From Bimastos eiseni (taxonomy: Eukaryota; Annelida; Clitellata; Crassiclitellata; Lumbricidae): a stretch of 64,000 bases of DNA. Location: positions 49,706,342 to 49,770,341 of the forward strand of contig OY365806.1 in the NCBI GenBank assembly GCA_959347315.1, read 5' to 3'. Every line of letters begins with the position of its first letter. The first letter of the stretch is position 1. Position numbers and translations under genes: made by a program. Shown piece by piece: positions 1 to 12,024 of the stretch. A model generated the notes under the pieces. The model worked only from the letters and a program-made list of their open reading frames with translations. It was not told where the DNA came from and did no database searches.

Positions 1-640
1 TGAATCAAGCCTATGGGAGAGAGAGTATCGAGCAGAGAAGAAAGTGGAGTTGGAATATAGAGAAAGCCGAGGCGTGTGTGTTATTTTAGCCGCAAGATTA
101 ATGTGATGTTGGTGATCCAGTTTCGATATTAATTTTAAGTCAAAAGTCTATAAAACATTGAGTGATTAATTCAAGTCTGAGGGAAATATGTAACTCTTAA
201 GTTATGTTGAAAGTGAACCAGAGTAACATTTGAGGCCAAACGCTCAACGTTTGGCCTGTTACAAAAAAAACCCGCAAACGAATGTTAGAGTTTACTGTTG
301 AATCCTAGCAATAAAGAATGAAATCCCTGGAGTCACAGAGTCAGCGCGTGACATGCAAGAGTATATAATATGTATATATGTATATATATAGACATGCAGG
401 GGCTACACCGCACCTAGATAAGTATTGCACAATCTCAGATATCCATCAGGTCCAAGAAGATTGAGCGACATAGCACCTTACTTGTCACGACAGCAATCTG
501 TCCGTCAAAGCTTCCATATGAATTCCCTACATTAAGTCTGATATAATATAGAATAGATAGCATGTCATATGTATCAAATGGTGTTTTATATATATATGTA
601 ATTATAATGTATCATTTATGTCTAGCTAAGGTGTGTCAAT
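1..640. other. No gene recognised; AT-rich spacer
   Basis: No coding region, RNA gene or transposon end is visible. A short TA-rich microsatellite sits near 362-396 and another TA-rich patch near 585-600. Confidence 0.6.
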
Positions 641-744
641 GCATTATGCAAGACACCGAGAGATATGCGATAGACAGACATAGACACAGATAATAATAGG
701 ACAGGAAGATAGACAGAGATACAAAGCAGAGGTAGAGGTAGCAT

Positions 745-975
745 GTAGATGAATGCCTGGATGGACAGATGGATGGACAGATGGATGGATGGTTGGATGG
801 ATGAACATATAGAAGAATAAATAAGTTCATATAAAGATTAATAGATGGATGGATGGTTGAATGGATGGATGACTGGATGGGTGAATGGATGACTGGATGG
901 ATGAATGGATGGATGGATGAATGAATGGATAGATGGATGGGCAGCGCTATTGTGATTGTCGTTGATGGATGGATT
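745..975. repeat. Degenerate GATG/GGAT tetranucleotide repeat
   Basis: Repeated GATGGATG units with interruptions run through this stretch. Minus-strand ORFs across it are low-complexity shadows. Confidence 0.85.
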
Positions 976-994
976 TCAGACAGAAAGAACGATA

Positions 995-996
995 TG

Positions 997-1034
<38 letters not shown>

Positions 1035-1035
1035 C

Positions 1036-1071
<36 letters not shown>
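995..1071. repeat. (TAGA)n microsatellite
   Basis: Nearly pure TAGA/GATA tetranucleotides, about 18 units, with one CAGA interruption. Confidence 0.95.
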
Positions 1072-1072
<1 letters not shown>

Positions 1073-1223
1073 TACCGCGAAAATGTTTTTCTGTGAACGA
1101 CGTGCGTATAATTATATGTAATATGCGTCAGTATAATTCGTTGAGCTGAAGAGGTATATGAAATCTGGTTATCACATATATATATATATATATGGATAGA
1201 TGAATATATATATATATTCGTTT

Positions 1224-1413
1224 GCAGTGCTGTCGAGTATTGGGCTATAGTACACATTTCAAATCGACTAACTCGGCAACTAAATTTTACCGCCATATAT
1301 ATATATATATATATGAAATTAACTGACAGACTTACACAAAGTTGGCGGTAAAATTTAGTTGCTGAGTTAGTCGATTTGAATTGTGTACTATTGCCTAATA
1401 GTCGACTGCACTG
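1224..1413. repeat. Inverted repeat with ~71-bp arms and TA-rich loop
   Basis: The left arm (1224-1295) and right arm (1343-1413) are near-complementary over about 71 bp, for example CAACTAAATTTTACCGCCA against TGGCGGTAAAATTTAGTTG. The loop of about 47 bp is mostly a TA microsatellite. The right arm and its 3' flank resemble a second locus at 29832-30005, so the sequence belongs to a dispersed family. It could be a foldback-type element or two inverted copies of one repeat. No transposase is seen. Confidence 0.8.
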
Positions 1414-2185
1414 GAGACGCTTATAAAGGACTGAGTTGATGTTTAATATTGGTCATTATATTCTAAAAGAAAAAGTGATATTTGAAAAGTTTCAGAGGTG
1501 TTAATTTAAACAAATGCACGCATTGCCAGAGGCGTGTTCGTGCGTAGCAGACGAGTATGAAGTTGAATCATTTGGAAGATGAGATGAAAACCGGAGAGAG
1601 ACAGAACATCAGAGGTTCAGAAGAATTCAACAATAAAAGATGCATAGTCATCAAAGACTGAAAGCATTGTAGTAACAGAGACTTATAACGAAAAATCATG
1701 GATAGGTGGAGAGAAACAGTCAGACACAGAGAGCAGGGTACCAGCGTATTGACTGTTTGGAGTGCTGTGTCTTCTGTAACATCCAGTTGCTGTCTATCTG
1801 GACACTCTTCTCAATCAATTCAAACGGTGGAAGATCAGATCATTTCTATTTAATTTAAAAAACACTCAAACCCTCTCCAGGTGCATGACCTCAGATTAAT
1901 CCATCTTTTTCCAGCATGCCTCACCTCTGGTCTCACCTTTACACTTTTCCTTTTGTTATCTTTAACCCATATTTATAATGACGCCATTCTTTCCCATTTT
2001 CATTCCCATTCTCCTCATTCGCTTCTCCTAAACTCCAACTACCATCAGTCCTTCACCTCTCTCTGTCTTGTCTCTGTCTCTGTCCCTGTCCCTGTATCTC
2101 TCTGTCTCTCACCGTATCTCTCAGCAAACCACTAGTCTCCTTACTTATCTGCCTTAACCCTCGGACAAATCCTATTGGCCCTACT
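1414..2185. other. No gene recognised
   Basis: The stretch is partly pyrimidine-rich (2040-2110, CTCTGTCTCTGT-like). The open frame at 1881-2135 follows this simple sequence and has no recognisable domain. Confidence 0.5.
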
Positions 2186-2300
2186 AGCTGACGCCCTCTG
2201 ATAGTCTGGAAACCGGATTCTGACCTCCTCGGACACCTCTGATTCGACGGAGCGATCTTGAATAAGCTGATGCCTTGCGCTTGGCATTCGAGGGGCGCTA
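2186..2300 (+). repeat. Dispersed repeat shared with 52470-52570 (minus strand)
   Basis: This block shares CTGGAAACCGGA, CCTCTGATTCGACG and GAATAAGCTGRTGCC in the same order with the minus strand near 52565-52470. It ends in GGGGCGCTATAGAA, a variant of the GCGCTATATAAA word found many times in the window. It is therefore a dispersed repeat of unknown class. Confidence 0.6.
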
Positions 2301-2499
2301 TAGAAGCCTGGAGATCACAATTACGATTACGACAGGTGTAGGACTTTTTCTCTCCACGATTGTCTAAAGTTTATCTGTTTCTATAAATGCCACTTTCAAC
2401 CACCTTTACTGTAGAATATGATATGATAATATACTGTATATATATGACGATATTTCAGTCAGCTTTTAAGCGCCACAAGAGAGAAAAGACAAGAAGATA

Positions 2500-2545
2500 T
2501 CAAGAGAGTGAGCGAGAGAAAGAGAGAGAGAGAGGGAGAGAGATG
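2500..2545. repeat. (GA)n-rich microsatellite
   Basis: GAGA-rich run with occasional C or T. ORFs on both strands here are artefacts of the repeat. Confidence 0.85.
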
Positions 2546-2599
2546 AAGATTGCTCGAGGCACACAAAGTCAAAGCGGCAGTAGACACGAGTAGGCCTAC

Positions 2600-4028
2600 A
2601 GACATGGCATGTGCAATTCTTCCGTTTACCTTGGGGCGAAATAATATCCATTTCACACCTTATAGTTACGTGCAAGGTACAAGTGTAGCTACTTAAGTTG
2701 GACAAAATCAGTCCATTAGCAACATTGGCAGCGTTTAAAGAACCTCATCAACACATTTCGCTGCTCCTTCTGGCCCACAAAACTTCTATCTATGCCAACT
2801 AATTTAATATAGCAGCCCTTAAATCGTAATCGCATCCTCTAAACTTCTAAAGCGCCAATCGTTGTAGCAGCTTAAATTTAAGAGCACTCAGTCGAAAAAT
2901 CAGAGAGGTTGTCCATGAGAGTTGCCAGAGCGATTTGTTTGAGGAAGTAATTAATAGTGACGATGCTTTGGGGTTCTAGTGAAAGACATTGCTTGTGAGA
3001 TTAGGATGCCCTGCATACGCTTTGGTTTGGCCACCCTTACAAGGGTCTGCTGAGGCAAAGGGCATTAATTGATAGTCGCATCTAACTGCAATCATTTGAA
3101 GATTGTCGGTTGAGTTCATATGACTCCTTTTAATTTGTCTCTGGTGCGACTATGCCTATAAGGCTTAAGTTAATCAGTCGTGAGATAAGCGCCGATTGTG
3201 TCGCTCACTAATGAAGACTCGGAGGCTAAATACTTCAGAACCCAATTTGGTGACCAACAACGGCTTTAAATTTGGTTAATTGGCTTATTGGGCGATATGT
3301 AGCTAATCGTTAGCGGCACTGTGTCATAAAAAAGATGTCTAGCGTCGCTCTCCTACATTCTCTAGGCTTTGGACTGACACTGCCACGGGTGGAGTAGTGA
3401 CTGAGTTCCACCTCTGGAAATGTTCTATCCAATTTTATGTTCTTCGTTTGGGCACTCTATCACCGCGTGTACAACAACAACAGCTAGGAATGATCTGCGC
3501 TTTACGGTGGCTATGCGCAGGCCTACGCTTTTGCATCTATTTAGGCCTAATGACTCTTCGATGACATCAACATCATCACTTCATCATACGCAGGCATCCG
3601 ATGTGATGTGAACGCGGCTTCAATTGTCTCTTGAGTCACGGATTTGCTTTTTGTCCTTTGTCACGCATGACATGTTTTACGCACATAGGCTGACTCGTAA
3701 ACAACACAACAACACAAGCGTGCATGCACCTTTTTAAGACAATCAAGAGAAACTCAGAAGAGTAAACCCTCAATGCACTACCAATGTACTACTTGAATAT
3801 CATTTAGCTGAAAAAGTGTCCTTTTACGCAGAATGCCTTCTCGCGTAGTCCCTACATTGCTCAATTTATCGTTGTCAAACTGTCAGAACAATTCGATGAA
3901 TATCGGCACAAAAAGGGATTCGGTTAGGACTTAATTATGAATGTCTGAATGATTGGCCAGCTAACGGAACTGAGCAAAGACGCCATACAAGAAGCATTTG
4001 TAAATAAAAAGGAAAATAACAATGTAAA
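2600..4028. other. No gene recognised
   Basis: Mixed-composition DNA without a convincing ORF, repeat array or transposon end. TAGGCCTA occurs at 2591-2598 and 3542-3549. Confidence 0.5.
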
Positions 4029-4112
4029 AATAATAATAATAACAATAATAATAATAATAATAAAAGTAATAGGTCTAATAATAATAATAATTATAATGAT
4101 AAAAACAATAGC
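4029..4112. repeat. (AAT)n microsatellite upstream of LINE end
   Basis: Degenerate AAT/ATA trinucleotides directly upstream of the LINE 3' fragment at 4129-4312. Confidence 0.8.
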
Positions 4113-4128
4113 AGTAATATGTCAAAAA

Positions 4129-4275
4129 ATAATATTGATACAATGCTTTAACGAGGTCGCGTTTCATGGTGACGATTTCCAGACAAATTGAATCAACATA
4201 TCACAATTTTTAAGTCCCCGAGGGATCCTGTTTACCTCGGAACCGAAGGCAACGATGATGATGATGATGACAATA

Positions 4276-4311
<36 letters not shown>

Positions 4312-4312
4312 T
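4129..4312 (+). mobile_element. LINE 3' end, copy A (hairpin plus GAT/AAT tail)
   Basis: A short open frame (4129-4191) ends with a C-terminus like that of the larger fragment at 23041-23280; both contain a FNxVAF core. After the stop comes a CCCCGAGG...CCTCGG hairpin (4216-4240) and then a GATGATG/AATAAT microsatellite (4254-4312). The order of coding tail, hairpin and trinucleotide tail repeats at 23041-23330. I infer a non-LTR retrotransposon 3' end, heavily 5'-truncated. Confidence 0.6.
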
Positions 4313-7300
4313 TTTCTTTTAATTTAAAACTCATTAACCGCAGTGTAAGTACGAGTAATGTATGAACGAATGATGACTAGCTATTGCAAGAGTCAAATAT
4401 AACTGTCAGCAGCCATGCGATGTATCCGTCACACTATAAATGCACTTTAACAACAACGCCGCTTAACGAATAAAGGGCAAGTTAATTCGATGGGGATACG
4501 GGAAGCGAACTCACTACGTTAGCCATTACGATACGCCCCACCCACACACACAATTGGCTTCGATAGGAAACCGAGTAAGCGGGTACATTTGCGGAACACA
4601 GCGTAAACAAATTGAAAATCTATTCCCAACCAATAAATAATTATGGAAGCAATGATGCAGCTGATAGTAGTGCAGATAAAACAGGTGGGAATTTAAACGA
4701 ACTAAAACGGAAGCAAATGGAGAGCCAAAGACAACAGCTAGATATTTCAACGCAAATAGGGAATTAAAAGGGAAGAAAGGACGGAGCAAATGATAGAAGG
4801 AGGAGAAGAAACCAAGATGAAGTAGGCCAATGCAGTTACAGATAATGGGAAGTCGTTACTCAGAGACAATAAACCGGCACATAATTGAGATCAAAAGCAG
4901 CTGCGCCATATAATTATGTAGATTCAGAAGCAACAAACTGAGATGAAGAAACAGCAGTTTAATAAAGAGAGGCAAAAGTGAAAAGAAAAGAAGAATAAGA
5001 TTGCAAATTAATGAAGTCCAAGCACAGAAATGACAAGAAAGCGAGAACAAATATCCAAAGGCTAATGGAAATAATATAAAGTTGCTGGAGCAGCAATAAA
5101 ATTGCAACAGACGAATACAGTATGATATGGCAAAGATATGAGTAAGAAAGGGTAAACAATAGGAATGGGGTGATGAGATGAAGGCAAGCAAAGGCTTACA
5201 GGCAGAAAATCATATTTGAAAATCAGATTAATTTATCCACCGATTAAATGATGCTGCCAAAGACGCCTCTTTTCATTTTGCCAAAATTCTTTTTACTTTG
5301 AAACATTACAGACGTTTATAATACTTTTAGTGCTGAACTGTAATTTCGATACATTTCTGTTCCCCAAAGATTCCCCTAAATGATTACAGAAGTTTGGATG
5401 ATCTGAATCGATTTTAATTATAGGCCAGTTGTAACTTTGAGAAAACATTTTGAAAGATTTTAAACATTCCGATAGTTCTGTACCTGGTTGCTGTGGCAAA
5501 GAAATTGCAAGCTAAAGAAGTTGGGCTACGTTGTGTAATGCAAGATTTAGACATTTTGTTCTTTCACAACGGTCATTGTAGGAAAGTGCAGTTATGAAAA
5601 ATTGTTTCATTTAATGGCCACAGGTCGTTTCATGGAATCATTGCCAGAGTGAATTTAACAGTGTGCTTTATATAAATAGGCAATGAAATGTTTCTCTTCT
5701 GATGCCTTTGCAGATTTATCGTTTATCGTTGTGAACAAGTATACACTACAGGGATTGTTGCTACACCTAACACATGTCACGACAAAACGCAGAAAAATAC
5801 GTAATGCCGCAAAAATAGCAGAGTTTAGGAAGAATATATTGATAACGAAAAGGACAGATGCGAGCTAGAAGAGAAAGGTCTATACGACCAGAAATTAAAA
5901 AAGATAATGTTAAAACGAAGACACAAGCCCGAATATTTGATATTATGCTTGACTCAGGTACACTTTCTAAATAATGACCAGCGAAGACGTTTTTTTATAC
6001 TTACAAATGAAATAACGCAGCACAAGAGAACATTCAGAAAATCTATATTTGTTTTCACAATACACATTACACGTCAATAAACAGTCACTGGTACACGGGA
6101 CGTAAAGTAAAAGCATAAAGTGAAAACATCAAGCATCTGTGATAGTCGCCCTTTGCCTCGAAAACTCGTAGGATAGCTCGAGCATTAATTTTATCCTGGT
6201 CCTACAAAATCCATCCCTGGCTTCTTGTTCAATGTCAGAACACGATGACTCTTTCCACAACTTGTGTATGACAAGGCAATCGAGGGATATCGATAACAGG
6301 AAACGTCCGACGGTCAAGAAGACTTTCGGGGTCATCGTCAGAAACAGACTTGGTAATTGGAGGTTCTGTCAGCGTTCTCATTTGCAAATCAATAAAATTG
6401 AAGTAGTCTTCATCATCGAAATTGATTAATAGTACGTAGAAGCATCTTATTTCACGCTCACGTGACTTTGAATAGCGAATTCACAGTGTTCGAAGCAAGT
6501 TCTCCGACACGCTGTCATTCATCCGTTGACGTCCCTGACTGTTACTTTGAATCACTGGATTAACCAGGCTTTTAAAATCTGTCGACAAGCAACTGTCTGG
6601 AACTATCTTAACTCGAAGGTTTCGCCTTAATCCTGAGCCACATTGGCGCATGTGAAAATTGTTCATCTTGACAATAGACTCAGAAATCACCTTCAGATCA
6701 TTGTTAGACTTTTCTGTTTCAACGAGTGACCGTTCATCGCAGTTCAACGCAGTTCATTTCGTCGCATTTTTGCTAATTTGGTAGCAGTTTCTTTGGGTTG
6801 CGCACATTTTTAAACAAACCACCGAATAACCCAAGTCGCTGCATTGCTGAAAATGATGCCATTAAAATGGAAGCGTGGCAGGAAGGTGAATTGATGAAAA
6901 GAATTATGTTTAAATAGAAGCTGGAGTGATGAAACAGAAGCGGAAATGATGGAGAGATTTCTATTTAACTAAAATCTTGTTCGCAAAAATGTTTTCAATA
7001 TGTCCGCTTCTAGTGAGACAGAATTCTGTTCATCAATCCAGCTTCTGGTTCATCATTTTCGCTTCCATTCAGGCAGAAATTCCCTCCTCAACCAACCTTC
7101 TAGTTTCTTTCAAATGTGTGCAACCATAACAATGCGATGAAATGAGCTCCGACGAAATGAATGGGAACCGTTTCAGCGTAGGACTACAGGCGAAGGACCC
7201 ATCAACACATGACGAGTTTTCCAGGCTGGCGGTGTCACACTGAGAAAGCACAATTGCTGGTGATGAATGCCTGACATTCGTCAACTAATTAGGTAAGACT

Positions 7301-8975
7301 ATATTCTTGCTGGTCAGTACTTGGGTCATCAGCGTCAACGGCTGGAAAGTCCCAGGAGATTGACTCAAAAAAAAACAGCAATGGACATTTCCTCTTTCTG
7401 TTGTAAAGATGAACCGTAGGACCTGCGAAACTGTTTGATTCTGTCATGCGTCCAACAAGATGTTCAAATAAGTGTCGTTGGTTTAGTTCGCTAGCGTGAG
7501 ACAGACATGCAAATCATCGTAAAGATGTTCCTAAACATCTCCAGAAGCCTTTTGACGCCTCTTTTCTTACAAGTGTTTTCTGCAGCTTAATTGCATTCCA
7601 ACGCCAATTAATTCTCAACTCCCACTAATGTTTTTCTTCAACGTAAGAAATGATCGCTAACTTCAGACTGGGAGAACTATCATCGTGTGGCTTCACATGA
7701 CGAAGATAACAAAACCCAGGATCTTGGTCAAATGATAAATATTCATCTACAACTCTTTTGTAATTAATACTTAATCTTTTCCTTTTCAACCGTTTAAATA
7801 TATGCCCTGTGACTCTGTTGTGAAAGTTTCACGAATCTCTTAAACGCCTGAAATTAGGATGGATGTCAATTCTGGACGAACCCATTCCGGGACATTTCCC
7901 AGTTAGGCCTACCATTGTGAAAAGATAAACCCGCAACATACCAAACCGTTGAAATCGGACAAAGCGGCAAACCCCCCCACACCAGCGAAGTTTTCGGCAT
8001 TCCGCTAGGCTTATGAACTTATGACTTTCGAATGTTGTTTGAGACTTCAAGACTTTCGGACCCTTAATCGAAAGCCATTTAGTCGAAACGCTTACGATTA
8101 AGTTATAGTAATGAACATTTGACAATTAAGATGTTGTATTACAGTGTTGTTCATGTTGCCTAGAGTTGGATAATATCACTGAATCGCATAATCTTTTGTA
8201 ATAATTTACCTATATTGAATATTCTTCAATTTCGGGGCAATTCAGGACAAACTAAGCATTTCCTGAGACACGGAACGGCTCAGGTCTATTCCGGGACTGT
8301 CCCGACCATTCCGAGACGGTTTGCAATTCTTCCTAAAATTAGTTAAGCTAAGTCGAGTCTATTCACGGACGATGTTCACTATGGCAACGATTTTTATTGT
8401 CTTTTATTTAATGCACTTAATACGCGCGAAAGGAAGGAGAAACGCGTCTGAGATACCAACATTTCATTGTGATCTTGCCACTCGCTACACGTTTAATTAA
8501 TAATAATAATAATGGGCGGACAACTGTCCTGGGATCATTTACGGAATAGACTCGAATTGGCAATTGTTACAATATGCACTACCGATTCGAAAACATTTTG
8601 CACAGTTCTTGACAGTAAATGTTAGCTTAGAGGATTTATGGTGTGATGAGAGACAACAGTCTGACATCTGGATTTACGAAGTTCGTGTTTTATGGTCAGG
8701 CAATTGTTAGCTGTTAGCGTCGTTTTTAACGAGAGCGAGTGACCGCGTTAACATAAGGACATCAGCGTCAAGGGTATGGCATTTAATTTGCATTTTCATC
8801 TTTGGGTGTTTGCTCTGATGAGTGAGGTCATCGGGTGCATTTGTGAAGTGCGCAATAAGTTTCCCGCTATAACTGTTCGCCTAATGATCGCACATCCTGG
8901 CTTTGCGCAGGACTATCAGCGATTATTCGTTCGCATCGTCTTAACGACTGTTTAATCGGAGTTGGGACGATCGTT
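4313..8975. other. Long non-coding stretch, no gene recognised
   Basis: Only short unrelated open frames of under 115 codons are present on both strands, none with a motif I recognise. The minus frame at 6481-6747 has balanced composition but no flanking support. TAGGCCTA occurs at 7904-7911, and a short (AAT)n run near 8500. Confidence 0.5.
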
Positions 8976-9370
8976 CATCACTCCCTTCCTCCCTACCTCC
9001 CTCCGCTTCTCTTTCTTTTGTCTACGCTCTAACTCTCTCCGTTTTTCCACAGCTGCCTGGTTTGCCCTTTTTCCGGTTCCCTGTTGATACTGTTCGTCTG
9101 TTTCCCTTCCTACCCTCCTCCCATTGTCCTTCCCTGCTCACAATTGTACTTTTCAAATTCATTCCTAATCTCACCCCTCGTGCTTTCTCCTCTCCTCTCC
9201 GCTTGTCTCACTCCGTTCTTCTTCTTTCCTGGACTTCCCCACAGTATTCCGTGCCTCATCTGCCCCTTCTACCTTTGCTACATTTTCCTCCTCTTTTTCC
9301 CTCTCCGCATTATCTTCATTCTGTCCTCTCTCCTCCCGTCTTTTTCCAACACTCTATTCTTCCTCCAAGC
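8976..9370. repeat. Pyrimidine-rich tract (C/T strand asymmetry)
   Basis: The plus strand is strongly CT-rich with few purines. The open frames at 9062-9610 and 9084-9419 overlap it and have the Ser/Pro/Leu/Phe bias expected from CT-rich DNA, so I do not treat them as genes. The composition resembles the pair at 34150-34312 and 34942-35090. Confidence 0.7.
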
Positions 9371-11927
9371 GTATGTATATGCCTACATAATATGTATATA
9401 TGCGTGCATATTTGTATGAATTTACGTATGCCAGTTTGCATCCACACATGTTTACCGCATTTGCGATGCTCTGGTCTGGTGTTCAGTCCCTGGATTCATC
9501 TATTGTTGGCTCGAGAACCGAAGATTAGGAAAGGCTTCCCACATGTTTCCAATGTACCGTATACCCATGCACTCACGCAAAAGCAGAGATATGCACAAAC
9601 CCAGATATAAATATACATATGCATATACATATGCATGAACTCAGACATAAATATACAGACGGCGCTGAAGTGGCAGCAGTGAGCACACACGGATTCATTT
9701 GCGATCGGCATACATACATATTCAAACGGTCGTTGACGTGGTCGAGCAACGCGTGTAAAGCATTTCTAACATGAATTGGTCGTTTGCTGGTATTAACTCT
9801 TTTGTTTTCGCCTGCTGTGCTCTACCATAATGAGTCTGAAAACAGATTCCTTCAGCAATTGTGAACCCAGGTGATGACAGGACGGGGCAGTTGGTAATAT
9901 TTATATGCTTAAAAAGATGACACTCCTGTGACCAATGAGTCAATGACAAGACACAACAGACACTCTTGCAGTATTAGTTGTCGTAGGAACACCATCGTGC
10001 TAAACTCTTTCTAAATTTCTCGTGCTAGAGCCACGCACTGTTCCATCACAAATAGCTCAAGAAATACTTTCAATCTATCTCCAATCTCAACTGTTAACCA
10101 ATGTTAATGGAGCTTTAATGCCTTTAAATGTCCTCACAAATCGCCGAATACATCACCATACGCAGACATACGAACACAGGCATATAACTATATATCAAAT
10201 ACAGGCTCTGTATAATGTCAGGCATATTAAGTACATATATATATATACACGTTGTCACAAGCTGTCTAGGAGTATAGAGATAGATTAAGTTTAACCTGAG
10301 TCTTTTCTAAGAGAATCAGTTACTTTGGTGGCATATATATATACATAAAGTCCGGTTTTATGTTTATGAAATATATGTTTATATATATAGATACATATTA
10401 GGCATATTTGTACATACTTAATATGGAGTATAGAGTTTAAGTTTAATCAGTTACTTTGGTGGCCGACTAAGAATGCGCAGCAACAGATTAAAAAAATTGA
10501 AGCTTCCATGCAGGGTGATGTTTGATATGCAAAAAGTATCGTTTGTAGTTCCAGACACCATCGTGTCAGCTTAGAAAGTTTTGACCTTATCGTTTATCAG
10601 GCTGTGGTCAGTGTAAACAGTTAGAGAGTTGCAGCCGCGGAAAAACACCAAGAGGGCGTAGACTGTAAATTCCCTTCTTGCTCGAGCACGAGTGTTCGCA
10701 TACCAATGGTGGTTCGTAGATTTTAATCTCGTGTACATTGAAAGGCGTGGCATTTATTCAATTGGACAACAGCGGTGAAGGATCTCTGATCAATTCAATG
10801 AAACTGAGTTGGGTCAAAGGCGTGCGGTCGCTATAGAAACAGCGTACATTTACATGCAATGTCGATTCCTTCTTTTCAATCGTCGGTAGTGAGTTTGGTC
10901 AGCTGTAAGTCTTCGGCTGAGATAGGACACGGGATATGTTGGACATTGACAATCAATCCATTCAACGATTCCTTTCGTATCAAAGTAACAATTCAGACTG
11001 TTGCAACCGAATGAAAGAATCGCGAAAAGCAATATCAGTGAATTGATTGTGAGTACAAACGGAGCCTTAAAATTATTCAACTACAAGTTTTTCGTAAATC
11101 AGTGCTTTCTTTTGCAGCATTTTTCGTCCGAGCTCAAGTACACTAAAAACAAGACGACAAGTCTAGAAGATGCTATGACTGACAACGAAATGAAATGACA
11201 TCACAACACCAAATTGCAAATTATTCATACAGAAAGGATCTTTAAACAGTATCTGCAGTAGGCTATAGCGCTAACTGTTCCTGCTAAAAACTCAATATAC
11301 TAATCCCAAAAGACAGTATGCAAATCATCACTTTATACGTACATGTACATACATACATAAATAGCACATAATACATACATAAAGTATACCTACACGCACG
11401 AATTTAAGCATCCATGTATACCCACATACATACCTAGATAGGCTTACACACATACGTACAACGTCGTATATGTGCACGTTAGCATACATGTATAATATAT
11501 ATATATTATATATATACACATCGAAATACAAATAAATACATATATATGCACATATACAGATGCATGCTCGCGTGCATACGTAGAACCCTTATCAATGTTA
11601 TTGATGTCTATATGTATTGTGTACATTAGAGTCTGTTGTAATCAAACATGAATTCAAATAGAATCGGTTGATTTCCTGTTTCCGGTTCACCGTCATGAAG
11701 TCAATGGCTCGAGGAGTTTGGCCAACCTAATGGTCTTTAGGTCGGGACTTCCTGACAGATGTTGTCGTGACCTCGCTGACCTCTCATTCCAATCGCAAAG
11801 AACATAAACTGATCAAAAGTTTATCTGCTGTCTTGCAGGATGGTATTCACGTGCGTCACGTCATATCTGACGACGACTACTTCCAAAGAATAAGGAATGG
11901 CGGAAAGATCAAAAATTTTGAACATAG
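9371..11927. other. No gene recognised; ATAC/TATG microsatellites
   Basis: TATG/ACAT-rich simple sequence occurs at about 9373-9420, 9605-9650 and 11330-11560. A 19-bp direct repeat beginning AATCAGTTACTTTGG lies at 10314 and 10445, marking a small degenerate duplication. No coding sequence is recognisable. Confidence 0.5.
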
Positions 11928-12024
11928 AGACAGGCAGACAAACAAAGAGACAGGCAGACAAACAAAGAGACAGGCAGACAAACAAAGAGACAGGCAGGCA
12001 AACAAAGAGACAGGCAGACAAACA
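11928..12024. repeat. 20-bp minisatellite
   Basis: About 4.7 tandem copies of a 20-bp unit (GAGACAGGCAGACAAACAAA), nearly identical, with one A-to-G change. Because 20 is not a multiple of three, the array is open in several frames and generates spurious ORFs on both strands. Confidence 0.95.

Noticed and set aside
4526..5191. Minus-strand hydrophobic ORFs
   Set aside because: Purine-rich plus strand makes the minus strand appear hydrophobic; no start context or motif.
9062..9610. 182-codon ORF
   Set aside because: Lies on a pyrimidine-rich tract. Composition is Ser/Pro/Leu/Phe-biased, with an overlapping ORF in another frame and no motif.
11928..12024. CRISPR-like regular repeats
   Set aside because: Units are directly contiguous without unique spacers; it is a minisatellite in a eukaryotic genome.
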